Shown here: piece by piece, positions 25,166-35,558 of the stretch
How the letters are laid out: every line of letters begins with the position of its first letter
How positions within the stretch are numbered: position 1 is the first letter of the stretch
Origin: Takakia lepidozioides
Lineage: Eukaryota > Streptophyta > Takakiopsida > Takakiales > Takakiaceae
Length of the DNA: 64,000 bases
Direction: 5' to 3'
Assembly (NCBI GenBank): GCA_030704615.1
Contig: CM060734.1
Span: forward strand, 31,202,042-31,266,041
Position numbers and translations under genes: made by a program
Notes under the pieces: model-generated
The model's input: only the letters and a program-made list of their open reading frames with translations
Told to the model about the DNA's origin: nothing
Databases searched by the model: none

Positions 25166-25620
25166 GGTGCGACCACCAGAAGGGGATGGTCGCACATTTT
25201 TTCTTATTTTTTAAATGGGTGCGACCACCAGCAGGTGGTGGTCGCAGCATTTTCATTTTTTTTAATAGGTGCGACCACAAGTAGAAGGTGGTCGCACATT
25301 TTTTCTTTTTTTAAAATTGGGTGCGACCACCAGCAGGTGGTGGTCGCAACTTTTTCATTTTTTTTAAATAGGTGCGACCACCAGCAGGGGATGGTCGCAC
25401 ATTTATTATTATTTTTTAAATGGGTGTGACCACCAGCCGGTGGTGGTCGCAGACTTTTTCTTTTTTGTTATTAGGTGCGACCGCTTATAGGGGGTCGCAC
25501 ATTTTCGTTTTGTTTTTAAAAATGTGCGACCACCAGCAGGGGGGGTCGCAGCACTTTTTTTTGTTTTGTTATTAACTACCACCACCCATAGGTGCGACCG
25601 CTCCCTGGACACGTGGCGAG
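25166..25620 (+). repeat. 51-bp palindromic satellite array, about 8 units
   Basis: Units start near 25166, 25218, 25268, 25320, 25371, 25423, 25474 and 25523 (49-52 bp apart), with a diverged unit near 25591. Each is GGTGCGACCACC, a loop of AGCA or similar, GGTGGTCGCA, then a T-rich spacer ending AAATGG or AATAGG. Each unit can form a GC-rich hairpin of about 9 bp. The array ends about 50 bp before the TATA box of the kinase-like gene. Confidence 0.9.
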
Positions 25621-25964
25621 GCGTGAATGGGCAGCAGAGGCGGTCGCGCGCCAGGCCTCTCCAGGCAGTATATAATGGCCTACCCCTCATTCCCAACCCA
25701 TTTTTTTCCCTCTCTGTGAGTGCGGTTCAGGGGCTTCTTGGAGTTTGAACTTCGGTGGCCAGGACTGAGCGTGGGGGGGGAAGAAAGTGGATTTGTGTGG
25801 GGGAGGAGTTTTTGCCTTTTTTTTTTGGGACTGCAGGAGAGTTTGCTTTGGGTACTATACCAATAGAGGGTGAGGAAATTGGTCTGCTAGTATATAAGGT
25901 TATCTATAGTTTGGGTTTAGTTTTCCGTTACGAAGCCGCGTCTATTCCACAGAGTATTTTCATC
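25621..25964 (+). promoter_or_regulatory. TATA promoter and leader of the kinase-like gene
   Basis: A GC-rich stretch (GGTCGCGCGCCAGG, 25642-25655) precedes TATATAAT at 25669-25676, then pyrimidine-rich DNA. The distance from the TATA box to the ATG at 25965 is about 290 bp. The RING gene on the other strand has the same order of parts and a similar distance. Confidence 0.5.
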
Positions 25965-27471
25965 ATGTCCGGAAACGTTGCTTCGAACGCAGTGTCAAGG
26001 GGTTCCTCGAGAAGTGGGCGTAAAGGTAGGAAGCGTAAACATGCACATGAACGGGATAGTCATATCAACAAAAAAGACTATCCAAGCGCAAAGGCCGCGA
26101 AGGTGGTGAAGCAAGTAGTGCTGGATTATTTGAAGGACAATGACATAATGCGTTTGAATCTTTTGTATGTCCGACATGGGAATGAGGGGTTCCTTAGATT
26201 CCAGCACAATATGGAGATGGGAATGAGGGAGGCTTTGGCCGGGGATGAATGGGAGGAGGACAGGGCGAAGTTCCAGTTCACGAAATGGATGGAGGACCGG
26301 GTCCATGATGCCACATGGAATCTGAGGCAAACCATGGACAAGTTTGTTACGAGAACACCTGTAGCTGAAGGTCGCATGCCAACTTCGGAGGAGGAGTTGT
26401 TTGTGCTTGTGGATTGGTGGTCTGACATGGCAAAGGCCCACGCCAAACGACGTACGAAACCACTCCCATGGAAGGCAGGGTCCTCGTCCGCGGATGCGGC
26501 ATTGAACGTGAGATACATATCCACAAACGCACAGGTACAACAACTCGACATGCCTAAACAGGGAGGATATGGTACAATTCGGAGGATTAGAATTGTTGGG
26601 GATCAATTCATTCCTCCATCTTGAGAGCTAGCGGGGAAAACGCCCAGGGAAACAAATGCTGAGCTTGCCAAAGTCCAACATAACAACGAGGCGTTGGCTG
26701 TAAAGTTTCATCATTTCGGCATCATAAAGTATTTTGCGTTGCATCCACGTCGAAATGAAGGTTACTCACATTGGTGGAATGGGGGACCATACGATCATGG
26801 TTGAGTATTGACAGGAAATGGGGGAATGATCGGGATAACATGGAGTTAATGGAACGACGGGGGACGGAGCAGGAAATGCAGGAGGTCAACCGACTGGTTC
26901 GATTCCGACATAATCGCACCCAATTGGCATGGGAGCTTTTGCACATCATGCTCAACGTCCATAATCACCACCTCTTGCACAACGACATGTCCCCCGACAA
27001 CATCTTGTTGCATTTTCCACAAGGATCTGAAGATGTGTACATCGAGGTATGCGATTGGGGGATGGCCTCCACGACGGATGACCCAAAAACCACGTTGTAC
27101 ATTTTTTAGAGCAGAGACAAGATAATAAGACTCTCGCACATAGATGATGGATTGCACCTGAAATTGCAATTGTTCATAATGTAGCAAACAGCCAGTCAGA
27201 TGGCACACCTCGTAGGCCCCCTCTAACCGTGCCATCAGAGACCTTTGCAATTGGGAAGATAGCCCAGACAATAAATGGGGGTAACACGTTCGATGCAAGC
27301 CTGTTCAACGATATGTCTACTAGAACCTGTTTTGCTTCGGCTCTGAAAAACTTGTGTGTAGACACAGTAGAGTTGTGGTACAAACTAGAAAATGTTGTGA
27401 AGCGTTTCATGACGGGGCTATTCAATTGGCCTGAGCCCAAAAATTGCTGGAGGATGGATAGAAACTTGTAG
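25965..27471 (+). pseudogene. Protein-kinase-like gene, decayed (DWG instead of DFG)
   Basis: From ATG 25965 an intact 219-codon frame gives a basic, nuclear-signal-like N-terminus (SGRKGRKRKH), a helical region and a glycine-rich loop (GGYGTIRRI, about 26562). TGA at 26622-26624 stops it, but the frame continues to about 26790 with LAVKFHHFGIIKYFA, the beta3/helix C side of a kinase. After a frameshift, 26771-27109 holds the catalytic loop HNDMSPDNIL (26978-27007) and CDWGMA (27050-27066), so the usual DFG reads DWG. After a second shift, WIAPEI (27148-27165) matches the APE motif and the frame ends at 27471 with the helical lobe. The order of kinase subdomains is right. The CGA-to-TGA type stop and two shifts make it non-functional, unless unrecognised introns restore it. 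Family unknown to me. Confidence 0.72.
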
Positions 27472-27643
27472 ACCTCTGACTGTACATCATGTTTGAATAA
27501 ATGTTGTTTTCAATTGTGTTTGTCTCGTACCATAATGTTTTAATGGTTTGTTACTTGGCCATGGCACCTGGGTCCATCATATGGGATAATCAAGCACCAC
27601 ACCCACGAATCTTGAAGAGTGACAGTGTACACCGGGTCAATGG
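27472..27643. other. 3' region of the kinase-like gene
   Basis: Short spacer with AATAAA-like AT-rich DNA at 27494-27501, which could be its poly(A) signal. It runs straight into the 120-bp repeats. Confidence 0.35.
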
Positions 27644-28820
27644 GTGAACCAATCGTTCCCCTACCAAATGATTTTAGATTGATTTGAAACTTTAGGAGTG
27701 TCTTGTACATGCCCTCTTTAAGTTACTGGACAAGTATGAGGTCAATCTAAAATGGTTCTAAGGGTGAACCAATAGTTCCCCTATTAAATGATTCATGATT
27801 GAAAATTGGTTGAAAGGTTTAACAAGTCGTTCGGGGGGCAAATGATTATTTGAATGGGTATTCAAATTCATAAGGATAAGCAACCTTTCGCCTGCACATG
27901 AATTGTTTTTAATTCCATTCTGAAGCCATATGCTTCATAACAACATGAAGAGTTGCATGCAAAATATCACCATGAACAGACATCGTCTGCATCCAAAACA
28001 CATTTTATTCTCTCATTTGCACTCCAAGGTGAAGTTATCTTCAACTTCATGCACTCTTCATAGAGAGTTTTGCAATAGTGAGCATATAGCAAAAGATGAA
28101 CGTTTTTTTTCAAACATTTTTCTTTGGTACGTTTTTTGGCAAGGATGTGGTGGTGTGAGGGTTCAAGTCACAGAACAAAATCAAGCCAAAAACAAAATCA
28201 TTGCACCCCACACTCATTGCGCCCCACAATCCTATGCCCTCTAAATCATTTTATTTAGTAAAAATCCAGTTCAAAATTGGATGAAAGGGTGAACAGAAAC
28301 TTCCCCGATGAAATGATATTTTATTGCTCCGAAACTTTGCAAGTGTCTTCTACATGCCCTCTTACACGTCTTTGCGAAGTATGACATCAATCTAAAATGG
28401 TTTAAAGGGTGAACCAATCGTTCCCCTACCAAATGTTTTTAAATTGATTTGAAACTTTGCAAGTGTCTTGTACATGCCCTCTTACAGGTCTTTCACAAGT
28501 TTCAAGTCAATCTAAAATGGTTGAAAGGGTGAATCAATCATGAACATGTCAAATGATTTTTGAGTGCTTTAAAGCTTTGCAAGTGTCTTTCACATGCCAT
28601 TTTAAAGGTACCGGACAAGTATGAGGTCAGTAAAATATGGTTGAAAGAGTGAACCAATTGTTCCCCTATCAAATGATTTTACATTGCTTTGAAGCTTTGC
28701 AAGTGTTAGCCACATGCCCTCCTACAAGTACCGGATAAGTATGACGCGAATAAAAAATGGTTGAAAGGGTGAACCAATCATTCCGCTATCAAATGATTTT
28801 ATATTGCTTTGGATGTCATT
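27644..28820 (+). repeat. 120-bp tandem repeats, subfamily I
   Basis: The marker GTGAACCAAT or a variant occurs at 27644, 27764, 28289, 28409, 28529, 28649 and 28769, exactly 120 bp apart within each run. Each unit reads roughly GGACAAGTATGAGGTCAAT, AAAATGG, GGGTGAACCAATC, TTCCCC, then GATTGATTTGAAACTTTGC and TACATGCCCTCTT. The block 27850-28250 is a diverged or unrelated insert that shares TTCATGCACTCTTCATAGAG-type sequence with the 29.8-31.0 kb units. Confidence 0.9.
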
Positions 28821-28821
28821 G

Positions 28822-29275
28822 CTTTGGTAATTATAGACCCCCAATGGCCCATTGTAACCCTTGAATTACAATTCAAAATGCAATTCAAGCCCTTAAAATT
28901 GGTAATGCCAGTCCCTAAAATGACCAACCCCGGCCGCCTCTCAAATTGTAATTTGAGCCCTTGAAATTATCAATTCCAACCCATCAAATTGCAATTGAAG
29001 CCCCTGAATTTAATTCCAACCCCTCAAATTGTACTTCTAGCCTCTAAAATGGCAATTCCCGCCCCTCAAATTGCAACTGTAGCCTGTGAAATGGCAATTG
29101 CTAGTGCAGCCCCTGAAATTAGCAATTTCAGCCCCTCAAATTGCAAGTCCAACCCCTTAAATTGGCAATTCGAGCCCCAGAAATGGCAATTTCAGCCCCT
29201 CAAATTGCAAGTCCAGCCCCTAAAATTGGCAATTCGAGCCCCAGAAATGGCAATTTCAGCCCCTAAAATAGGCTA
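28822..29275 (+). repeat. 21-bp CAAATTG/AGCCCC tandem repeat
   Basis: Short units of the form GCCCCTCAAATTGCAATTC recur about every 21 bp, with a 63-64-bp higher-order copy near 29130-29265. The block splits the 120-bp array, which resumes at 29279. The plus-strand frame across it is repeat-derived. Confidence 0.82.
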
Positions 29276-29278
29276 TGG

Positions 29279-31560
29279 GTGAACCAATCATTCCCCTGCC
29301 AAATGATTTTGGATTGATTTGAAACTTTGCGAGTGTCTTGTACATGCCCTCTTAAAGTTGCTGGACAAGTATGGTGTCAATGTTAAATGGTTCAAAGGGT
29401 GAACCAACAGTTCCCCTGTTGGATGATTCATGATTAATTGTTAACGATTGATCTCATATTACATTGGGACCTATCAGAGAGTACATTGAACACACTGGCC
29501 AAGTTTCAAAGCAAACGAAAATCATTTGGATGGGCAACCATCCGTTGGCCCATTGAACGAATTTCGGTTGATCTCATATTACTCTGGGGCCTCTTCCATG
29601 GTACATTGAACATACTGGCCAAGTCTCAAAGCGAACCAAAATCATTTCGATGGCCAACCATCCGTTGAGCCATCGAATGAATTTCGATTGATCTGGTATT
29701 AGTCCGGGACTTGTGAGAGGGTGTCTCAAACGTACTGGCAAAGTTTGGAAGCAAACAAAAATGATTTGGATGGGCAACCATCCGTTCACCCATTGAATGT
29801 ATTTTGTTGGATCTGCTATTACTTTGGGACTTGTTGGACTGCGTTTCACGTGCTCATGTTTTTTGTTTCATTCTGTTTTTTAATGGGGCGTGTAATGACT
29901 CCATATGCAACGTGCGTGCCAAATTTGGGAGCGATCAAAATTCATTTGGACCCAAAACCACAGTTTCTTGCCCGTTTTGCACTCCAAACTTGATTTGTGC
30001 TCTACTTCATGCACTCTTTATAGAGAGTTTTGCAATAGTGAGCGAAGAGAACATTGTTTTTTTGGAGCATTTTTGATTGGTCCAAATTTTGGTGGGGGAG
30101 TAGCAGTGGGATGCTTGAAGCCGCAAAACAAAATTGAGCCAAAAACAAAATCGATACGTGCCAGAAATCCCCAATGAAAGGCAGTGCAAACCTATTTATT
30201 GGCTTAAAATTAATTTAAATTCGATTACATTATGGAATGGCTTGTAGCTGTGCACGCATTGCAAGATTTCTTTTTCGCAATGAACAAAAACCACATGACA
30301 ATTGAACGCCTCATTGGCCCATCGAACGAATTTCGATTGATCTCATATTACACTGGGACCTATCAGAGGGTACATTGAACACATTGGCCAAGTCTCAAAG
30401 GGAATGAAAATCATTTGGATGGGCAACCATCCGTTGGCCCATTGAACGAATTTCGGTTGATCTCATATTACTCTGGGGCCTCTTCCATGGTACATTGAAC
30501 ATACTGGCCAAGTCTCAAAGCGAACCAAAATCATTTCGATGGCCAACCATCCGTTGAGCCATCGAATGAATTTCGATTGATCTGGTATTAGTCCGGGACT
30601 TGTGAGAGGGTGTCTCAAACGTACTGGCAAAGTTTGGAAGCAAACAAAAATGATTTGGATGGGCAACCATCCGTTCACCCATTGAATGTATTTTGTTGGA
30701 TCTGCTATTACTTTGGGACTTGTTGGACTGCGTTTCACGTGCTCATGTTTTTTGTTTCATTCTGTTTTTTAATGGGGCGTGTAATGACTCCATATGCAAC
30801 GTGCGTGCCAAATTTGGGAGCGATCAAAATTCATTTGGACCCAAAACCACAGTTTCTTGCCCGTTTTGCACTCCAAACTTGATTTGTGCTCTACTTCATG
30901 CACTCTTTATAGAGAGTTTTGCAATAGTGAGCGAAGAGAACATTGTTTTTTTGGGGCATTTTTGATTGGTCCAAATTTTGGTGGGGGAGTAGCAGTGGGA
31001 TGCTTGAAGCCGCAAAACAAAATTGAGCCAAAAACAAAATCGATACGTGCCAGAAACCCCCAATGAAAGGCAGTGCAAACCTATTTATTGGCTTAAAATT
31101 AATTTAAATTCGATTACATTATGGAATGGCTTGGTGTCGATGGGGAGACAAATGATTTATTCGTCTGTTGTGTCTCCGCACATGTGTCGCACACATGTTC
31201 AAGCACATGCGGGCAAAAGAGGGGCTTCAACCACATCCGTTCAATGGGTGCAATAGCCGTGCACGCATTGCAGGATTTCTTTTTCGCAATGAACAAAAAC
31301 CACATGACAACTGAACGCCTCATTGGCCCATTGAACGAATTTCAATTGATCTCATATTACACTGGGACCTATCAGAGGGTACATTGAACACACTGGCCAA
31401 GTCTCAAAGCGAACGAAAATCATTTGGATGGGCAACCATCCGTTGGCCCATTGAACGAATTTCGATTGATCTCATATTACTGTGGGGCCTCTTCCATGGT
31501 ACATTGAATATACTGGCCAAGTCTCAAAGCGAACCAAAATCATTTGGAGGCAACTGATTT
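29279..31560 (+). repeat. 120-bp repeats, subfamily II, in 889/1008-bp higher-order copies
   Basis: After two subfamily I units (29279, 29399), the motif TGATCTCATATT or TGATCTGGTATT recurs at 29449, 29569, 29689 and 29809 (120 bp). The whole stretch from 29449 is then repeated almost base for base at 30338 (889 bp on) and again, partly, at 31346 (1008 bp on). The second copy has about 119 extra bases near 31134-31252. Units read GGCCAAGT, AAAATCATTTGGATGGGC, AACCATCCGTTGGCC, GATTGATCTC. This aligns with subfamily I, so both descend from one 120-bp repeat. Confidence 0.92.
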
Positions 31561-31990
31561 ATTCGTCTGTTCATTTATTCATAATTAATCGTTAATGGTG
31601 AAAATGATAAACCAAAGGTTTCTTGATAAAAAAAAATTTGAATGATTTGAAATTTTGCCAGTATGTTCTACATGCCTCTTACATGGACCGGACAAGTATG
31701 AGATCAATCTTAAATGGTTCACAGGAGGAACCAATGGTTACTTGATGTGCCGATTTCTGAATGCTTTCAAACTTTGCCATTGCATTGTACATGCCCTCTT
31801 AAAGGTACCGGACAAGTATGAGTTCGATTTAAAATATTGCAATGGGTGAACCAATCGTATCTTCATTCAGCAATTTTTGATTGTTTTGAAACTTTGCCAA
31901 TATATTGTACATGCCGTCAAACAAGTACCGAACAAGTATGAGGTCATTCAAAAATGGTTCAAATGATGAACCTCGTATTCTCTAGTCATC
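31561..31990 (+). repeat. 120-bp tandem repeats, subfamily I, distal block
   Basis: Equivalent points fall at about 31726, 31846 and 31966, again 120 bp apart (GGACAAGTATGAG, AAAATGG, GGTGAACCAATC). The array stops about 100 bp before the 3' end of the RING gene frame. Confidence 0.85.
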
Positions 31991-33937
31991 TTCATCTAGA
32001 TTTATTATTTCGTTGTCGTCATCTCCAGATGTTGATGAAGATGCTCCGGGTGTAGAGGACGTGCCTCCACCAGTACGGAGAGCTCAAGCCTGGGCTCGAG
32101 TGGTCAAAGAGGGACCCAATGTTGTGTGGTCCACCCTTGCCATCATGCGTAGCGTTCTAAGCGAGTGCTGACTCTCTTCTACATTTGCCAGAGCCGGGTT
32201 TGTCGCTCTTGCTATGGCTTCATGCAATTTTTCAATTAAATCCGATATGTTTGGAAGTGGCAAGAACACCCCTGGAATAGGGGCAACTTGGTCACGCCAT
32301 GTGTTCTACCAATACTTTACAACACTCGTGATGGCAGCCTTGAAATTGTCCAACACCTCCTCCTACTGGGGGTCTCTGCGCAACTCTGGAGGAAATGGCC
32401 CTTCATCCCGACGAGGCACCCAGTACCTCTCATTCATATCTTCCCAACGGATGCTAGCGGCCTCCAACTCCCTCAGAAATAGGTCCCTCCCAATCGGTTC
32501 GCGATTGTATGGGTCGTTTTCCGCTGGCACCCACGGATCCTCAGGCAGTCGGAAGAATCTTTGTCTGGTACAGCTCCAATGCCCTCCCAAGTTCGGGCAA
32601 AAAAACTCCCTTTGGACTGGGTCCCGTATGCCTCTAGCACGCACGGTTATTTCCCAGTTGGATGTCACCCAAAAGGTCACCGGATCTTTAACCCTAGTTA
32701 ACGTCTTCGCATCCAAGGCGTGCATCTCTCTTGGAGCATCCCATGTCATTGTCTCCCCCCAGTGCTGCCAATTTAAAAAATCGTAAGGCGATACATCCAA
32801 TGGCATGTTGTACCGGTTGTACTCGTATCCCATGGGCATATTGTCTTGCAACCCAAACAACTCGTAGAAACGTCGATGGATTGGTCCACGGCAGTCAGGG
32901 CATTGGCTGGCTCGCATGGCTGCCGATATGAGACATGCGGGGTGGAACAAATGGCCACATGAACCAAGCATATAGCCTCCCTCCGGTCCGTAAGGGTTTA
33001 GGCACATTGTGCACACCGTACCATCTGTTACCCATGACGTTGGATTGCTCCGTGGTATCCACGTCCGTTTATGCTCATGAATGTTGGATGACATCCTCGG
33101 CCTGCTGTCCCACTCCTCCTCTACTTCCAAATCCCAGTTTATGCTCTTATTGGTATCGGAAATTGTACGCACACGTGCTCAAACATGGCATCCACATCAC
33201 CCCATGTGGTGAATCCAGTGTATTTCGACGTGAATACATCACACACTGTATCGTGCCTTTGCAAATTAGCAGAGATGCTATCTACACTTCAATTCGACAA
33301 ACGTGCTGTACGTTGGAGGGAGGACAACGCTTCTTCTATCCGTGTTTCCCGCAATGCTAGATAGCCCGCCCATGTCACCCAATTCCGCCAATTCCCCTTC
33401 AACCATGGCCACAATCGGATTTGCATGACATTTGAGTATCGATATGCAACAGCCCTAGCTTGCTCGCGTTCCTCCACAAGCTGCTCTAATTCCTGTTCCT
33501 GGGCCGGTGTAATTTGCACAGCTGAACATTCCCCAGTTTCCACTATGGGGTCCTTCCCTTTTCTTACCCTGTCCGCCGCAAGTCTTTCTTCCTCAACCCT
33601 CGTCGGGTCAAGTTCATGCGTTTGCACTTCATTCCCATGCCCGATTGAGTCAACCCCGTCGATAACGCGGTCAATGTCCATTGGTGGCATATTCAAACGC
33701 GCCAATATATCTTGCTCGTTGGTGATTGGCCTCGGGTCCTGAAGCACACCACGTACGCTGTCGAGAGTCCCCAACCTCATTTTTTCCAGCAACTTCGCTA
33801 TTTGCCATTGTTGCAAATGAACAATGTCCTGCAGGTCCTTAATGTGCTGTTCATGTGCGCCCGACTGTTCCTCCAACAGGGAGCGTACCTCGCCCCCCTC
33901 CACCTCAGACGTTGAAGGCCTGGCTGCGGAGACATGT

Positions 33938-34634
33938 TGTCGCGGCCCTTTGCCTTGAGGGCAGGGGGTCGGGACACATGAGGGGCTGCCCCTGTGGTGG
34001 GGGCAGCGGCAGCGATAGGTATGGGGGGGCTGAAGCACCCTTGAGTGCCCAAGGCACTCAAGGAGGCGGAGGCGCTCACTAGGTGGAGCCCCGCACACCG
34101 GGTTGCGGTGGGGGTGGCTCCACAAGGGGTGGTGGTAGCTTAGCGGGACTTAGTGGGGGTGGCATAGGACTCACCATGGGGGCGGGGACCTCGTGGTGGG
34201 AGTCGTGGGGAGTCTTGGGACTCATCACGGTCCATAGGGCCGTGGTGAGTGGGCCAAGACTCACCGCGACTCATCACCGGGAGTCGAGGGTTTTCGTGGT
34301 GGTTCACCATAAAATGGCATGGCTGGTATATATAGGGAGTAGTAACCCCGAGAACGGTGCAAGCCCGTTGGTGACCAAAAACTACTGAGTAAGCGAGCGA
34401 GCCGGAAAGCGACCAAAGAGTGGGGAGCTGTTCCGGACTGCCAACTACCAAAGGGAATTCCCGCTGGTTCCAAATCGGTGGAGGATTCTTTTAGAGAACA
34501 AAGGGGGACCGTTATGCCCCGGTGAGCAGCCGAAGCTCCAAGTTGGCCCGGCGGCCAGGTTGGGAGTCAGGCGCGCGCATCAAAGCGAGTAACTATGACT
34601 TGAGGGGGAGCTTACCGAAGTGAGGTGCGCGACA
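33938..34634 (+). repeat. gypsy 5' LTR (697 bp)
   Basis: TGTCGCGG to GCGCGACA. Compared with the 3' LTR it lacks about 28 bp just upstream of the TATA motif (TATATATAGGG, about 34326-34336). Confidence 0.95.
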
Positions 34635-34636
34635 TT

Positions 34637-34649
34637 TGGTATCAAAGCC
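34637..34649 (+). other. Primer binding site (initiator tRNA-Met type)
   Basis: TGGTATCAAAGCC begins two bases after the LTR. The usual plant LTR-element PBS complementary to initiator tRNA-Met starts TGGTATCAGAGC; this has one changed base. Confidence 0.88.
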
Positions 34650-34689
34650 TAGAGTTCGGTACGTGATCGTCCTTGGGATTGGCCTCATC

Positions 34690-35558
34690 ATGGGGTCGGG
34701 CAAGCCAAAGCAAAAGCGGAACGGCCCAAAAGATGATGATCCTGGTGAGCCCGATGGGGGCGACGTGTCACCGAGGCGGCCGTTTGAGGAAGCGATGCAT
34801 GTTTCCAAAACGAGGCCGCTCAAGAGCGGGAGGAATCTGAGGAGTCGGAGCCCAAGGAATCCTTGAGAGCTCTGACAAACCAACAGATGCCTCCCATGCC
34901 GGCAGCCTTTTGGGAAGGGTTGTTGGCGCAGTTTGGCGGGATGTTGAAAGACGTGTTGAAGGCGGCTAATGCCACTTCCACTAAGGCAGAGTTTAAGGTG
35001 AAGCCTAAGGAACCCGGCACCTTCGAGGGCGTCCAAAATCGGAAGGCACTCAACACCTGGCTCCTGGAGCTAGAGCAATACTTCCGGGCGGCCAAGTTGA
35101 GTGACGAGGATCGGGTGGAAGTGGCTCCCACCTATTTGAGGGGCTATGCTCAACAATGGTGGCAGAAACGCCTTCACGACCGAGGTCCAAGCCCGGAAAC
35201 CTTGAACTGGAGTGGGTTCAAGGAATTGATGAAGAGACAGTTTGTGCCCCTCAACGCTTCCTGGCTTGCCCGGGACAAGATGAGGAATTTGAAGCAAACT
35301 GATGACATTCGGGGGTATGTCCAGGCTTTCAATGTGCTGTTGCTCGAAATCGCGGACATGGCAGAACCAGAAATGGTCTTCAACTTTGTGGCGGGACTGG
35401 CCCCATGGGCCAGGCGGAAGTTGGAGGAGAAGCCACCCAAGACTTTGAACGAGGCAATTGAGAGGGCTAAATGTTTCTTGGATGTCCCTAAGGGTGAGAG
35501 ACAAGGCCGTACGGAGCTGAACCACAAGAAGACCCGGCGGGAAGGTGACTCCTTCTGA
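34690..35558 (+). pseudogene. gypsy gag, frameshifted
   Basis: The frame from ATG 34690 (MGSGKPKQKR) shifts near 34830 and continues as 34863-35558. That part has the retrotransposon gag core (FEGVQNRKALNTWLLELEQY, YAQQWW, then FVAGLAPWARRKLEE). TGA at 35556-35558 interrupts the link to the zinc knuckle downstream in the same frame; CGA is the likely original codon. Gag forms the virus-like particle. Confidence 0.88.

Noticed and set aside
25112-25700. Possible CRISPR array at the regularly spaced palindromes
   Set aside because: Plant nuclear context. The spacers are T-rich and similar to each other, the repeats are diverged, and no cas genes are present. It is a tandem satellite.
28989-29282. 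Open plus-strand frame of 97 codons with a repeating peptide
   Set aside because: It is the translation of the 21-bp tandem repeat, again a multiple of three.
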